From Cherax quadricarinatus (lineage: Eukaryota > Arthropoda > Malacostraca > Decapoda > Parastacidae): a DNA stretch of 64,000 nucleotides. The translations under genes were made by a program, and so were the position numbers. Location of the stretch: assembly GCF_038502225.1 (NCBI RefSeq), contig NC_091301.1, forward strand, positions 16,558,196 to 16,622,195. The letters are read 5' to 3'. Under the pieces are notes generated by a model. The model made no database searches and had not been told where the DNA came from. It saw only the letters and a program-made list of their open reading frames with translations. This document shows, in pieces, positions 1 through 10,196 of the stretch. The stretch's first letter is position 1. Each line of letters starts with the position of its first letter.

Positions 1-2555
1 ATAAATAAGTATACAAGATATGATGTAGGGCGAAATGACAGTAGTTTGTTGGATTATGTATTGGTAGATAAAAGACGAGTAGACTTCAGGATGTACATGT
101 TTATAGAGGGGCCACAGATATATCAGATCACTTTCTAGTTGTAGCTACACTGAGAGTAAAAGGTAGATGGGATACAAGGAGAATAGAAGCATCAGGGAAG
201 AGAGAGGTGAAGGTTTATAAACTAAAAGAGGAGGCAGTTAGGGTAAGATATAAACAGCTATTGGAGGATAGATGGGCTAATGAGAGCATAGGAAATGGGG
301 TTGAAGAGGTATGGGGTAGGTTTAAAAATGTAGTGTTAGAGTGTTCAGCAGAAGTTTGTGGTTACAGGAAAGTGGGTGCTGGAGGGAAGAGGAGCAATTG
401 GTGGAATGAAAAAGTTAGCATATGAGAAGTTTTTGCAAAGTAGAAGTGATGCAAGGAGGGAAGAGTATATGGAGAAAAAGAGAGAGGTTAAGAGAGTGGT
501 GAAGCAATGTAAAAAGAGAGCAAATGAGAGAGTGGGTGAGATGTTATCAACAAATTTTGTTGAAAATAAGAAAAAGTTTTGGAGTGAGATTAACAAGTTA
601 AGAAAGCCTAGAGAACAAATGGATTTGTCAGTTAAAAATAGAAGAGGAGAGTTATTAAATGGAGAGTTAGAGGTATTGGGAAGAGGGAGGGAATATTTTG
701 AGGAAATGTTAAATGTTGATGAAGATAGGGAAGCTGTGATTTTGTGTATAGGGCAAGGAGGAATAACATCTTGTAGGAGTGAGGAAGAGCCAGTTGTGAG
801 TGTGGGGGAAGTTTGTGAGGCAGTAGGTAAAATGAAAGGGGGTAAGGCAGCCGGGATTGATGGGATAAAGATAGAAATGTTAAAAGCAGGTGGGGATATA
901 GTTTTGGAGTGGTTGGTGCAGTTATTTAATAAATGTATGGAAGAGGATAAGGTACCTAGGGATTGGCAGAGAGCATGCATAGTTCCTTTGTATAAAGGCA
1001 AAGGGGACAAAAGAGAGTGCAAAAATTATAGGGGGATAAGTCTGTTGAGTATACCTGGTAAAGTGTATGGTAGAGTTATTATTGAAAGAATTAAGAGTAA
1101 GACGGAGAATAGGATAGCAGATGAACAAGGAGGCTTTAGGAAAGGTAGGGGGTGTGTGGACCAGGTGTATACAGTGAAACATATAAGTGAACAGTATTTA
1201 GATAAGCCTAAAGAGGTCTTTGTGGCATTTATGGATTTGGAAAAGGCATATGACAGGGTGGATAGGGGGGCAGTGTGGCAGATGTTGCAGGTGTATGGTG
1301 TAGGAGGTAGGCTACTGAAAGCAGTGAAGAGTTTTTATGAGGATAGTGAGGCTCAAGTTAGAGTATGTAGGAAAGAGGGAAATTATTTCCCAGTAAAAGT
1401 AGGCCTTAGACAAGGATGTGTGATGTCACCGTGGTTGTTTAATATATTTATAGATGGGGTTGTAAGAGAAGTAAATGCGAGGGTCTTGGCAAGAGGCGTG
1501 GAGTTAAAAGATAAAGAATCACACAAAGTGGGAGTTGTCACAGTTGCTCTTTGCTGATGACACTGTGCTCTTGGGAGATTCTGAAGAGAAGTTGCAGAGA
1601 TTGGTGGATGAATTTGGTAGGGTGTGCAAAAGAAGAAAATTAAAAGTGAATACAGGAAAGAGTAAGGTTATGAGGATAACAAAAAGATTAGGTGATGAAA
1701 GATTGGATATCAGATTGGAGGGAGAGAGTATGGAGGAGGTGAATGTATTCAGATATTTGGGAGTGGACGTGTCAGCGGATGGGTCTTTGAAAGATGAGGT
1801 GAATCAAAGAATTGATGAGGGGAAAAGGGTGAGTGGTGCACTTAGGAGTCTGTGGAGACAAAGAACTTTGTCCTTGGAGGCAAAGAGGGGAATGTATGAG
1901 AGTATAGTTTTACCAACGCTCTTATATGGGTGTGAAGCATGGGTGATGAATGTTGCAGCGAGGAGAAGGCTGGAGGCAGTGGAGATGTCATGTCTGAGGG
2001 CAATGTGTGGTGTGAATATAATGCAGAGAATTCGTAGTTTGGAAGTTAGGAGGAGGTGCGGGATTACCAAAACTGTTGTCCAGAGGGCTGAGGAAGGGTT
2101 GTTGAGGTGGTTCGGACATGTAGAGAGAATGGAGCGAAATATAGTGACTTCAAGAGTGTATCAGTCTGTAGTGGAAGGAAGGCGGGGTAGGGGTCGGCCT
2201 AGGAAAGGTTGGAGGGAGGGGGTAAAGGAGGTTTTGTGTGCGAGGGGCTTGGACTTCCAGCAGGCATGCGTGAGCGTGTTTGATAGGAGTGAATGGAGAC
2301 TTGCTGTTGGAGTGTGAGCAAAGTAACATTTATGAAGGGGTTCAGGGAAACTGGCAGACTGGACTTGAGTCCTGGAGATGGGAAGTACAGTGCCTGCACT
2401 CTGAAGGAGGGGTGTTAATGTTGCAGTTTAAAAACTGTAGTGTAAAGCACCCTTCTGGCAAGACAATGATGGAGTGAATGATGGTGAAAGTTTTTCTTTT
2501 TCGGGCCACCCTGCCTTGGTGGGAATCAGCCAGTGTGATAATAAAAAAAAAAAAA
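1..2555 (+). mobile_element. RTE-like non-LTR retrotransposon copy A (5' end outside window)
   Basis: The 3' part of an APE-type LINE. The left edge still encodes the end of the endonuclease domain (D-Y-V-L-V-D, then S-D-H-F-L-V after a frameshift near 105), followed by reverse transcriptase and a C-terminal region with R-W-F-G-H-V and G-R-G-R-P-R-K. The untranslated tail runs from 2318 to an A-rich end at about 2543-2555, with the hallmark GGGCCACCCTGCCTTGGTGG near 2505. The same family recurs at 2560-3010, 15459-15782, 55372-56450, 56935-58150 and about 61760-62340. Assignment to RTE is from the RT and C-terminal motif style; a related LINE clade is possible. Confidence 0.8.
105..2317 (+). 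pseudogene. RTE-like endonuclease-reverse transcriptase, frameshifted
   Basis: Reverse transcriptase of copy A, normally making cDNA from the element RNA at a nicked chromosomal target. Frame 3 covers 105-425, frame 1 covers 358-1557 and frame 2 covers 1535-2317, so at least two frameshifts (near 410 and 1535) break it, plus one near 105 in the endonuclease remnant. Palm motifs are present: motif A around 1228 (F-M-D-L-E-K-A-Y-D), motif B around 1402 (G-L-R-Q-G-C-V-M-S-P) and motif C around 1547 (F-A-D-D-T-V-L-L). Next to motif C, copy A reads CACACAAAG where copy C (55372-56450) reads CACACACAAAG, so the shift looks like a 2 bp CA-run slippage. The host is unlikely to make a working enzyme from this copy. 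Confidence 0.8.
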
Positions 2556-2559
2556 TAAA

Positions 2560-3010
2560 TCTGTGGGGAAGGAAGGCAGGGTAGGGTCATCCCCAAAAAG
2601 GTTGGAGGGAGAAGATAAAGGAGGTTTTGTGGGCGAGGGGTTTGGACTTCCAGCAAGCGTGCATGAGCATGTTAGATAGGAGTGAATGGAGACGAATGGT
2701 TCTTGGGACCTGACGAGCTGTTGGAGTGTGAGCAGGGTAATATTTTGTGAAGAGATTCAGGGAAACTGGTTAGCAGGACTTGAGCCCTGCTAACAATGCC
2801 TGCATTTTAAAGGAGGGGTTTAGGATATTGGCAGTTTGGAGGGATGTCTAAACTGTCGTATCTGAGAGCCTCTGCAAAGACAGTGATTATGTATGAGTGA
2901 TGGTGAAAGTTTTGAATGATGATGAAAGTTTTTTCTTTCTTTTTGGTTTTTCTTTCTTTTTAGGTCACTCTGCCTCGATAGGAAATGGCCGACGTGTTAA
3001 AAAAAAAAAG
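2560..3010 (+). mobile_element. RTE-like LINE, 5'-truncated 3' end fragment (copy B)
   Basis: Begins with a diverged version of the copy A segment starting near 2168 (G-R-P-R-K-G-W coding) and continues through the same 3' untranslated region to an A-rich tail at about 2999-3010. It directly abuts the poly(A) of copy A, so one element landed in or beside the tail of the other. No open frame is left. Confidence 0.7.
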
Positions 3011-3164
3011 TTACGTTTGTGTGTAATTTGGATATAACTTTATATATGTGAAAAATAAATGTACGTATTGTGTGTTGTTGTGTATGGAGGTGTGCATATG
3101 TAAAGGAAATACTTGTTCTGTTACATATGTAAATACTGTATAATAGGTGTTTATTTTTTTTAGT

Positions 3165-3434
3165 TTTTATTTTTTTTCAACAAACTGGCCGTATCCCACC
3201 AAGGCAGGGTGGCCCAAAAAGAAAAACAAAAGTTTCTCTTTTTAAATTTAGTAATTTATATAGGAGAAGGGGTTACTAGACCCTTGCTCCCAGCATTTTA
3301 GTCGCCTCTTACAACACGCATGGCTTACGGAGGAAGAATTCTGTTCCACTTCTCCATGGAGATAAGAGGAAATAAACAAGAACAAGAACTAGAAAGAAAA
3401 TAGAAGAAAACCCAGAGGGGTGTATATATATATG

Positions 3435-3437
<3 letters not shown>
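3165..3437 (-). repeat. SINE-like interspersed repeat, copy 1 (half length)
   Basis: Closely matches 5857-6110 and 53022-53270. Read on the minus strand it ends in a tail (CTTTTTGGGCCACCCTGCC and onward) nearly the same as the 3' tail of the RTE-like LINE. This copy stops at the (TA)n tract from 3438. The other half of the repeat, seen in copies 2 and 3, is absent. Confidence 0.7.

Positions 3438-3502
<65 letters not shown>
3438..3502. repeat. (TA)n microsatellite, left of Tigger
   Basis: Nearly pure TA dinucleotides. Together with 5783-5847 this was one tract before Tigger insertion, since Tigger-type elements duplicate a TA. Confidence 0.9.
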
Positions 3503-3505
<3 letters not shown>

Positions 3506-5779
3506 TGGACCCCCGCATAACGATGGCATCACATAGCGATTAATCCGCATACCGCTTACTTTAATCGCAAAAATTTTGCCGCGCATACCGATTAAAAACC
3601 CGCTCACCGATTTTCGTCCGAGACGCGTCCAATGTGCGCCCTCAGCCAGCCTCACATGTGCCGCCCGTCCCATTGTTTACCAGCCTGCCTCCGCGGTAAC
3701 ATCCAAGCATACACTCGGAATATTTCGTATTATTACAGTGTTTTCGGTGCTGTTTCTGGAAAATAAGTGACCATGGGCCCCAAGAAAGCTTCTAGTGCCA
3801 ACCGTACACCAATAAGGGTGAGAATTCCCATTGAAATGAAGAAAGAGATCATTGATAAGTATGAAAGTGGAGTGCATATCGCCGACCTAGTCAAGTTGTA
3901 CAAGAAACCCCAATCAACCATCGCTACTATTGTGGGCACCAGAAAGACAATCAAGGAAGCTGTTCTTGCCAAAGGTTTAACTGTGTTTTCGAAACAAAGA
4001 TCGCAAGTGATGGAAGATGTTGAGAGACTCTTATTGGTGTGGATAAATGAAAAACAGCTAGCAGGAGATAGCGTCTCTCAAGCGATCATATGTGAAAAGG
4101 CTAGGAAGTTGCATGAGGATTTAATTAAAAAAATGCCTGCAACTAGTGATGATGTGAGTGAATTTAAGGCCAGCAAAGGTTGGTTTGAGAGATTTAAGAA
4201 GCGTAGTGGCATCCATAGTGTGATAAGGCATGGTGAGGCTGCCAGTTCGGACCACAAAGCGGCTGAAAAATATGTGCAGGAATTCAAGGAGTACATAGAC
4301 AGTGAAGGACTGAAACCTGAACAAGTGTTTAATTGTGATGAAACAGGCCTGTTCTGGAAGAAAATGCCAAGCAGGACCTACATTACTCAGGAGGAAAAGG
4401 CACTCCCAGGACATAAGCCTATGAAAGACAGGCTTACTTTGTTGATGTGTGCCAATGCTAGTGGTGATTGCAAAGTTAAGCCTTTATTAGTGTATCACTC
4501 TGAAACTCCCAGAGCGTTCAGGCAAAAGAATGTCCTCAAGGATAATTTGTGTGTGCTGTGGAGGGCAAACAGTAAGGCATGGGTCACTAGGGACTTTTTC
4601 TATAACTGGTTACACCATGCATTTGCCCCCAATGTGAAAGATTACCTAACTGAAAAGAAATTAGACCTTAAGTGCCTCCTGGTGTTAGACAATGCCCCTG
4701 GTCATCCTACAGACGTGGCAGAGCGACTTTATGGGGACATGAGCTTCATTAAGGTGAAGTTTTTGCCTCCTAATACCACTCCTCTCCTGCAGCCCATGGA
4801 CCAGCAGGTCATTTCCAACTTCAAGAAACTGTACACAAAAGCTCTGTTTGAAAGGTGCTTTGTAGTGACCTCAGAAACTCAACTGACTCTAAGAGAGTTT
4901 TGGAGAGAGCACTTTAATATCCTCAATTGTGTAAACCTTATAGGTAAGGCTTGGGAGGGAGTGACTAAGAAGACCTTGAACTCTGCTTGGAAGAAACTGT
5001 GGCCAGAATGTGTAGACAAAAGGGATTTTGAAGGGTTTGAGGCTAAACTTGAGAGGATTATTCCAGTTGAGGAATCCATTGTGGCATTGGGAAAGTCCTT
5101 GGGGTTGGAGGTTAGTGGGGAGGATGTGGAAGAGTTGGTGGAGGAGGACAATGAAGAACTAACCACTTATGAGCTGATAGATCAACTTCAACAGCAAGAG
5201 GCCAGACCTGAGGAAACTGGTTCAGAGGAGGGGAGAGAGAAATTGAAGAAGTTGCCTACTACAAAGATAAAGGAAATCTGTGCAAAGTGGCTTGAAGTGC
5301 AAACCTTCATGGATGAAAATCACCCTCACACAGCTATTGCAAGCCGTGCTGGTGATTATTACACTGACAATGTTGTGAAACACTTTAGGGAAGTCATAAA
5401 GGAACGAGAGGTACAGGCCACTATGGACAGATATGTTGTGCGAAAGAAGTCCAGTGACTCTGAAGCTGGTCCTAGTGGCATTAAAAGAAGAAGGGAAGTA
5501 ACCCCAGAAAAGGACTTGCCACCTCAAGTCTTAATGGAAGGGGATTCCCCTTCTAAACACTAACACTCTCTCTCCCCTCCTCCCATCCCATCAATCATCA
5601 CCAGATCTTCAATAAAAGTAAGTGTCATGTAAAAAAATTTTTTTTTCATACTTTTGGGTGTCTTGCACGGATTAATTTTATTTCCATTATTTCTCATGGG
5701 GAAAATTCATTCACATAGCGATTATTTCGCATAACAATTACCCCTCTTGCACGGATTAAAATCGTTAACCGGGGGTCCA

Positions 5780-5782
<3 letters not shown>
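3503..5782 (+). mobile_element. Tigger/pogo-like DNA transposon, complete, 2,280 bp
   Basis: Bounded by terminal inverted repeats that begin CAGTGGACCCCCG and end CGGGGGTCCACTG, with TA directly outside both ends (3501-3502 and 5783-5784), the standard target duplication of Tc1/mariner-pogo elements. A 13 bp subterminal motif CACATAGCGATTA occurs in the same orientation at 3530-3542 and 5712-5724. One long open frame (3773-5563) fills the interior. The intact frame and clean ends suggest a recent insertion. Confidence 0.93.
3773..5563 (+). CDS. Tigger-like (pogo family) transposase, open frame
   Basis: A 596-residue transposase that would bind the element ends in the nucleus and catalyse cut-and-paste transposition. 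The start is the ATG at 3773 in a strong context (GTGACCATGG); a GTG two codons earlier is not a plausible start. Residues about 15-60 form a Psq/CENP-B-type helix-turn-helix and about 75-145 a second CENP-B-type DNA-binding domain. The DDE-like catalytic triad is D189 (C-D-E-T-G-L-F-W), D306 (L-V-L-D-N-A-P-G-H) and D343 (Q-P-M-D-Q-Q), the DDD pattern of pogo/Tigger. The tail carries Q-A-T-M-D-R-Y-V-V (548-556) followed by basic residues, resembling a PCNA-interacting peptide. There are no internal stops. Human TIGD genes are domesticated relatives, but flanking TIRs and TA duplications mark this one as a transposon gene. Confidence 0.92.
   Translation: MGPKKASSANRTPIRVRIPIEMKKEIIDKYESGVHIADLVKLYKKPQSTIATIVGTRKTIKEAVLAKGLTVFSKQRSQVMEDVERLLLVWINEKQLAGDSVSQAIICEKARKLHEDLIKKMPATSDDVSEFKASKGWFERFKKRSGIHSVIRHGEAASSDHKAAEKYVQEFKEYIDSEGLKPEQVFNCDETGLFWKKMPSRTYITQEEKALPGHKPMKDRLTLLMCANASGDCKVKPLLVYHSETPRAFRQKNVLKDNLCVLWRANSKAWVTRDFFYNWLHHAFAPNVKDYLTEKKLDLKCLLVLDNAPGHPTDVAERLYGDMSFIKVKFLPPNTTPLLQPMDQQVISNFKKLYTKALFERCFVVTSETQLTLREFWREHFNILNCVNLIGKAWEGVTKKTLNSAWKKLWPECVDKRDFEGFEAKLERIIPVEESIVALGKSLGLEVSGEDVEELVEEDNEELTTYELIDQLQQQEARPEETGSEEGREKLKKLPTTKIKEICAKWLEVQTFMDENHPHTAIASRAGDYYTDNVVKHFREVIKEREVQATMDRYVVRKKSSDSEAGPSGIKRRREVTPEKDLPPQVLMEGDSPSKH

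Positions 5783-5847
<65 letters not shown>
5783..5847. repeat. (TA)n microsatellite, right of Tigger
   Basis: Continuation of the TA tract interrupted by the transposon. Confidence 0.9.
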
Positions 5848-5849
<2 letters not shown>

Positions 5850-6322
5850 TTCTTCTTCTTTCAACACACCGGCTGTATCCCACCAAGGCGGGGTGGCCCA
5901 AAAGGAAAAACGAAAGTTTCTCCTTTTACATTTAGTAATATATACAGGAGAAGAGGTTACTAGCCCCTTGCTCCCGGCATTTTAGTCGCCTCTTACAACA
6001 CGCATGGCTTACGGAGGAAGAATTCTGTTCCACTTCCCCATGGAGATAAGAGGAAATGAACAAGAATAAGAACTAGAAAGAAAATAGAAGAAAACCCAGA
6101 GGGGTGTGTATATATGTGCTTGTACATGTATGTGTAGTGTGACCTAAGTGTAAGTAGATGTAGCAAGACGTACCTGAAATCTTGCATGTTTATGAGACGG
6201 AAAAAAGACACCAGCAATCCTACCATCATGTAAAACAATTACAGGTTTCCGTTTTACACTCACTTGGCAGGACGGTAGTATCTCCCTGGGCGGTTGCTGT
6301 CTTCCAACCTACTACCTAGGAA
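5848..6322 (-). repeat. SINE-like interspersed repeat, copy 2 (full, about 475 bp)
   Basis: Full copy on the minus strand: it starts near 6322 (CCTAGGTAGTAGG) and ends near 5848 in a GAA-rich tail, with the RTE-like 3' tail just before it. Copy 3 at 53018-53486 matches along its whole length. An internal GTGTATATAT at about 6106 is where copy 1 shows a TA expansion. I see no clear RNA polymerase III A/B boxes, so 'SINE-like' rests on size, lack of coding and the LINE-shared tail. Confidence 0.7.
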
Positions 6323-6667
6323 TATGTGTTCATATTATTTTAAATATTGTACATACAGTGTACATTGACATTCATTACATCCATTTGAACATGTAAGATT
6401 AATGACTGCTATGACATCTCAAAGACCAGTTGCTTCACATAATATTTGACTTGCTATGTTTAAATAGATTTGCTGATTTTCTTATCAAATCTTTAAAAAT
6501 ATCTTATGTGCTTAATATGTTTCATGCATGCATTTTTACAGATCTTACTGCCATACTATGAGATGACATTCATCCTGGAGGCTGTTTAAATTTAGTCTAC
6601 ATTGGTTTCTTTGAAATAACTCATGTAATATTAGAATTAGCCTGTAATGTGTTATATTATCTTTCAG
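6323..6667. other. DDX52 intron sequence, no feature seen
   Basis: AT-rich sequence up to the splice acceptor at 6667. No exon, repeat or RNA gene recognised. Confidence 0.5.
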
Positions 6668-6758
6668 AAATACTGCATCAGAGGATGTGAAGCAAGATTT
6701 AATGTACTGCGGGGATGAAAGTGGAAAACTCTTAGCTCTTCGAGATATTTTCCGAAAG
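6668..6758 (+). CDS. DDX52: DDX52 (Rok1-type DEAD-box helicase), exon a of the visible part
   Basis: First visible coding exon of a DEAD-box ATP-dependent RNA helicase that, in yeast and human, acts in the nucleolus in 18S rRNA/small-subunit processing. Acceptor TTTCAG ends at 6667; the donor after 6758 is GTTTGA, weak but with the required GT. The exon enters with one base of a split codon and leaves in phase 0. It encodes N-T-A-S-E-D-V-K-Q-D-L then G-D-E-S-G-K-L-L-A-L-R, matching the start of the second RecA-like domain of DDX52. The N-terminal domain with motifs Q, I and DEAD lies left of the window. Five exons (6668-6758, 10788-10910, 11185-11411, 13854-14018, 14464-14623) join without a frame break. 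Confidence 0.88.
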
Positions 6759-7778
6759 GTTTGAACAATACGCTTCTTTTGTAACATTTGAAATGTAACA
6801 CTAATTGATTAAATTCATATAAGTAATATTTTATTATTTTTTTAATTGAAACTTTTTAATTATTCCATGTTACATCTTCATAGTTCATTTTTTAAATCAC
6901 TTTAGCATAGCAAAATTTGATACAATTTGATATAAAATCATTATCTATTCTCCTCTTGTCTTCAATATGAGGCATGACCAGCAAATATTATGTATAGTTA
7001 TCTTAAGGTAGTATTCTAGGCTCTCTTCTGTTCCTCCTTTATATCAGTGGCCTACCAAATGCCACCCAACAATTATCAAGTCACAAACAGATAGACCTGG
7101 AGAGCAAGGTTGAGCATATATAGGTGAGTACTGGGAGGTGGAGATTAAGAGGCAAGTGCTGAGTGTGGGTTGACATACCTGTTGCTGTGTTCCTCTGAGA
7201 TGTTGCTACATGGGAAGATGATCTAGAAACTTCATGGCAAGCAGCTCAGTTATGTTGTGAACGTAGTTGTCCTGGTTGAAAATGATGAATATGTCGAGTG
7301 CTGAGTCAAGGATTCTACATCTCTGGGTATCCTTTTTCATAGTGTGCCTTTGTAATCGAGTGATTGTGAGAGTTTGTGTGAAAGCAAGGCAACATCACAC
7401 ATCTCAGTCTAAGGCCTACTTTTCTGGAAAATAATTCCCTATTGTATAATGAACAGTGTTCCAAGACTTGCTCTTCTCTTAAAAGCTCTTCACAGCATTT
7501 AATAATATGCAACATACTCCACACATTTGCCACTCCTGCCACATTGCTACCTTATCCACCCTATTTTATGCATTTAATATATTCATATATGTTACAAACA
7601 TTTTGCCTCAATTCGTATTTTATGTTGAGGGCAATTTTTTTGCTATACGTACAAACTTGCTCTGTATAACTTTAACGTGTTCCTAAAATCCGATTGGTAT
7701 GTTACACATTATTATAATCATATTTAAACACTAAACCCACAAGGGTCATACAGCACTGGTATGTTACACAATATTATA
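6759..7778. other. DDX52 intron, left part
   Basis: Mostly unique AT-rich sequence. At 7711-7760 is a short module (ATTATAATC, then ACTAAACCCACAAGGGTCAT) also found at six other places in the window and matching the 3' end of the I-clade LINE at 16112. No exon seen. Confidence 0.5.
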
Positions 7779-7981
7779 CAGTGGTACCTTGAGTTTCGAA
7801 CAGCTCCCACTTCGAACAATTATGTAAGTGTATTTTTGTAAGTGCTTTTGTAAGTGTATATTTGGGGGTTTGACATGGATTAATCTAATTTATGTTATTC
7901 CTTATGGGAACAAATTTGTTCGGTATCGGCACTCAAACAGCCTTCTGGAACTAATTAAGTTCGTAACTCAAGATACCATTG
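7779..7981 (+). mobile_element. Tigger-type MITE, 203 bp
   Basis: Begins CAGTGGTACCTTGAG and ends CTCAAGATACCATTG, giving imperfect inverted ends, with TA on both sides (7777-7778, 7982-7983). Its interior matches in inverted orientation the 203 bp element at 14723-14925 (shared TTCCTTATGGGAACAAATTT). No coding capacity. Mobilisation by a Tigger-like transposase is inferred from the TA duplication and CAGTGG start. Confidence 0.8.
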
Positions 7982-8242
7982 TATTTTTATTTTTATGCAC
8001 CAGCCGTTTCCCACCAAGGCAGGGAATTATTTGTATAGGTATTTGTAATATTTCTGCCCTAAATGCTGTGCATGTTATTGGCTTTATGGAAATATCTGTT
8101 AATTCATTGAAAATTTCATTCCAAGCTTGTATTATAAAAAAATTTTTTGTTATACTCTGTAATCAAATGTTAATTATTCATAGTTCCACCAAGTAATAAA
8201 CTTTTTCATACACATTATCATTTCTTTTTTTTTGTTTCTTTA
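7982..8242. other. DDX52 intron between MITE and foldback element
   Basis: AT-rich. A remnant of the RTE tail motif (TCCCACCAAGGCAGGGA) is visible at 8009-8025. Nothing else recognised. Confidence 0.4.
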
Positions 8243-8612
8243 ACAATACCGGTCTCCCTCAACATTCACGTTTTCAGCTTTCGCGGGCTTCACACATTCG
8301 CGAATTCCCAACCGCCAAATTCCCAGCCACCAAATTCCCAGCCGCCAAATCATATTCAAGTTTCCCGCCACCTGCGAGTCCCTACTACCCTCCCACCGAC
8401 CCCCACAACTGGCAGCCAGCCCTCCCACCACTCAGTGTGGTGAGTGTTTTGTTTGTTCATTATTTGCTATTAAACTACAGTATAAATAATGTAAACCCAT
8501 TCTTGACTGCATATTGGAATGGCTATTCGGACAGGTATTAGACAGTGACATCATGTGTTTACTCTTGAACACAGCAAAGAATCAAACATTTCTGCTACTG
8601 CTAATAATAACA

Positions 8613-8652
<40 letters not shown>

Positions 8653-10159
8653 TAATAATAATAATAATAAATACGATATAATTGAAGAAGGAAGTTGTAC
8701 AAAAATATGAGGGAGTGGTTGACACATCGTCAGTGTGACTTTGTTTATGCTGGAGTGAACATTAGTCTCCGTGCTCTTCCAAACATTTCACAATAATTCA
8801 TTGTGTTTGGTGCTTGTAGATTGAGTGTGACTGGAGTGGTAGAGGCAGTGGTTGAGGCAGCGATTGAGGCAGTGGATGAGGCTGCTGTTGAGGCAGCGAT
8901 TGAGGCAGTGGTTGAGGCAGCTGTTGAGGCAGCGATTGAGGCAGCGGTTGAGGCAGCTGTTGAAGCAGCGATTGAGGCAATGGGTGAGGCAGCTGTTGAG
9001 GCAGCGATTGAGGCAGTGGGTGAGGCAGCTGTTGAGGCAGCGATTGAGGTAGTGGGTGAGGCAGCTGTTGAGACCGATAGAGGCAGTGGTTGAGGCAGCT
9101 GTTGAGGCAGCGATTGAGGCAGTGGTTGAGGCAGCTGTTGAGGCAGCGATTGAGGCAGTGGGTGAGGCAGCTGTTGAGGCAGTGATTGAGGCAGTGGTTG
9201 AGGCACCTGTTGAGGCAGCGATTGAGGCAGTGGGTGAGGCAGCTGTTGAGGCAGCGATTGAGGCAGTGGTTGAGGCAGCTGTTGAGGCAGCGATTGAGGC
9301 AGTGGGTGAAGCAGCTGTTGAGGCAGCGATTGAGGCAGTGGGTGAGGCAGCTGTTGAGACCGATAGAGGCAGTGGTTGAGGCAGCTGTTGAGGCAGCGAT
9401 TGAGGCAGTGGTTGAGGCAGCTGTTGAGGCAGCGGTTGAGGCAGTGGGTGAGGCAGCTGTTGAGGCAGCGATTGAGGCAGTGGTTGAGGCAGCTGTTGAG
9501 GCAGTGATTGAGGCAGTGGGTGAGGCAGCGATTGAGGCAGTGGTTGAGGCAGCTGTTGAGGCAGTGGGTGAAGCAGCTGTTGAGGCAGCAATTGAGGCAG
9601 TGGGTGAGGCAGCTGTTGAGGCAGCAATTGAGGCAGTGGGTGAGGCAGCTGTTGAGGCAGCGATTGAGGCAGTGGGTGAGGCAGCTGTTGAGGCAGCGAT
9701 TGAGGCAGTGGTTGAGGCAGCTGTTGAGGCAGCGATTGAGGCAGTGGGTGAAGCAGCTGTTGAGGCAGCGATTGAGGCAGCTGTTGAGGCAGCGATTGAG
9801 GCAGTGGGTGAGGCAGCGATTGAGGCAGTGGTTGAGGCAGCTATTGAGGCAGCGATTGAGGCAGTGGTTGAGGCAGCTGTTGAGGCAGCGATTGAGGCAG
9901 TGGTTGAGGCAGCTGTTAAGGCAGTGGTATTTAATAACATACATGTTATTAATAATAATAATACATGTTATTAATAATATGTACTATTATTATTTATAAC
10001 ATATATGTTATTAAATACCACTGCCTCAACTGCTGAATTATTGTGAAATGTTTGGAAGAGCAGGGAGACTAATGTTCACTCCAGCATAAACAAAGCCACA
10101 CTGACGATGTGTCAACCACTCCCTCGTATTTTTGTACAATTTCCTTCTTCAATTATATC

Positions 10160-10196
<37 letters not shown>

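Noticed and set aside
345..1182. Minus-strand open frames opposite the RTE reverse transcriptase
   Set aside because: Antisense shadows of a clearly coding plus strand.
7442..8196. Open frames of 75-122 codons in the DDX52 intron
   Set aside because: AT-rich chance frames; one spans the MITE at 7779-7981 and none shows conserved residues.
8745..9999. Open frames of up to 399 codons on both strands (E-A-A-V and L-P-Q-P-L-P repeats)
   Set aside because: They are products of the 12/36 bp tandem array inside the foldback element; both strands and several frames are open at once.
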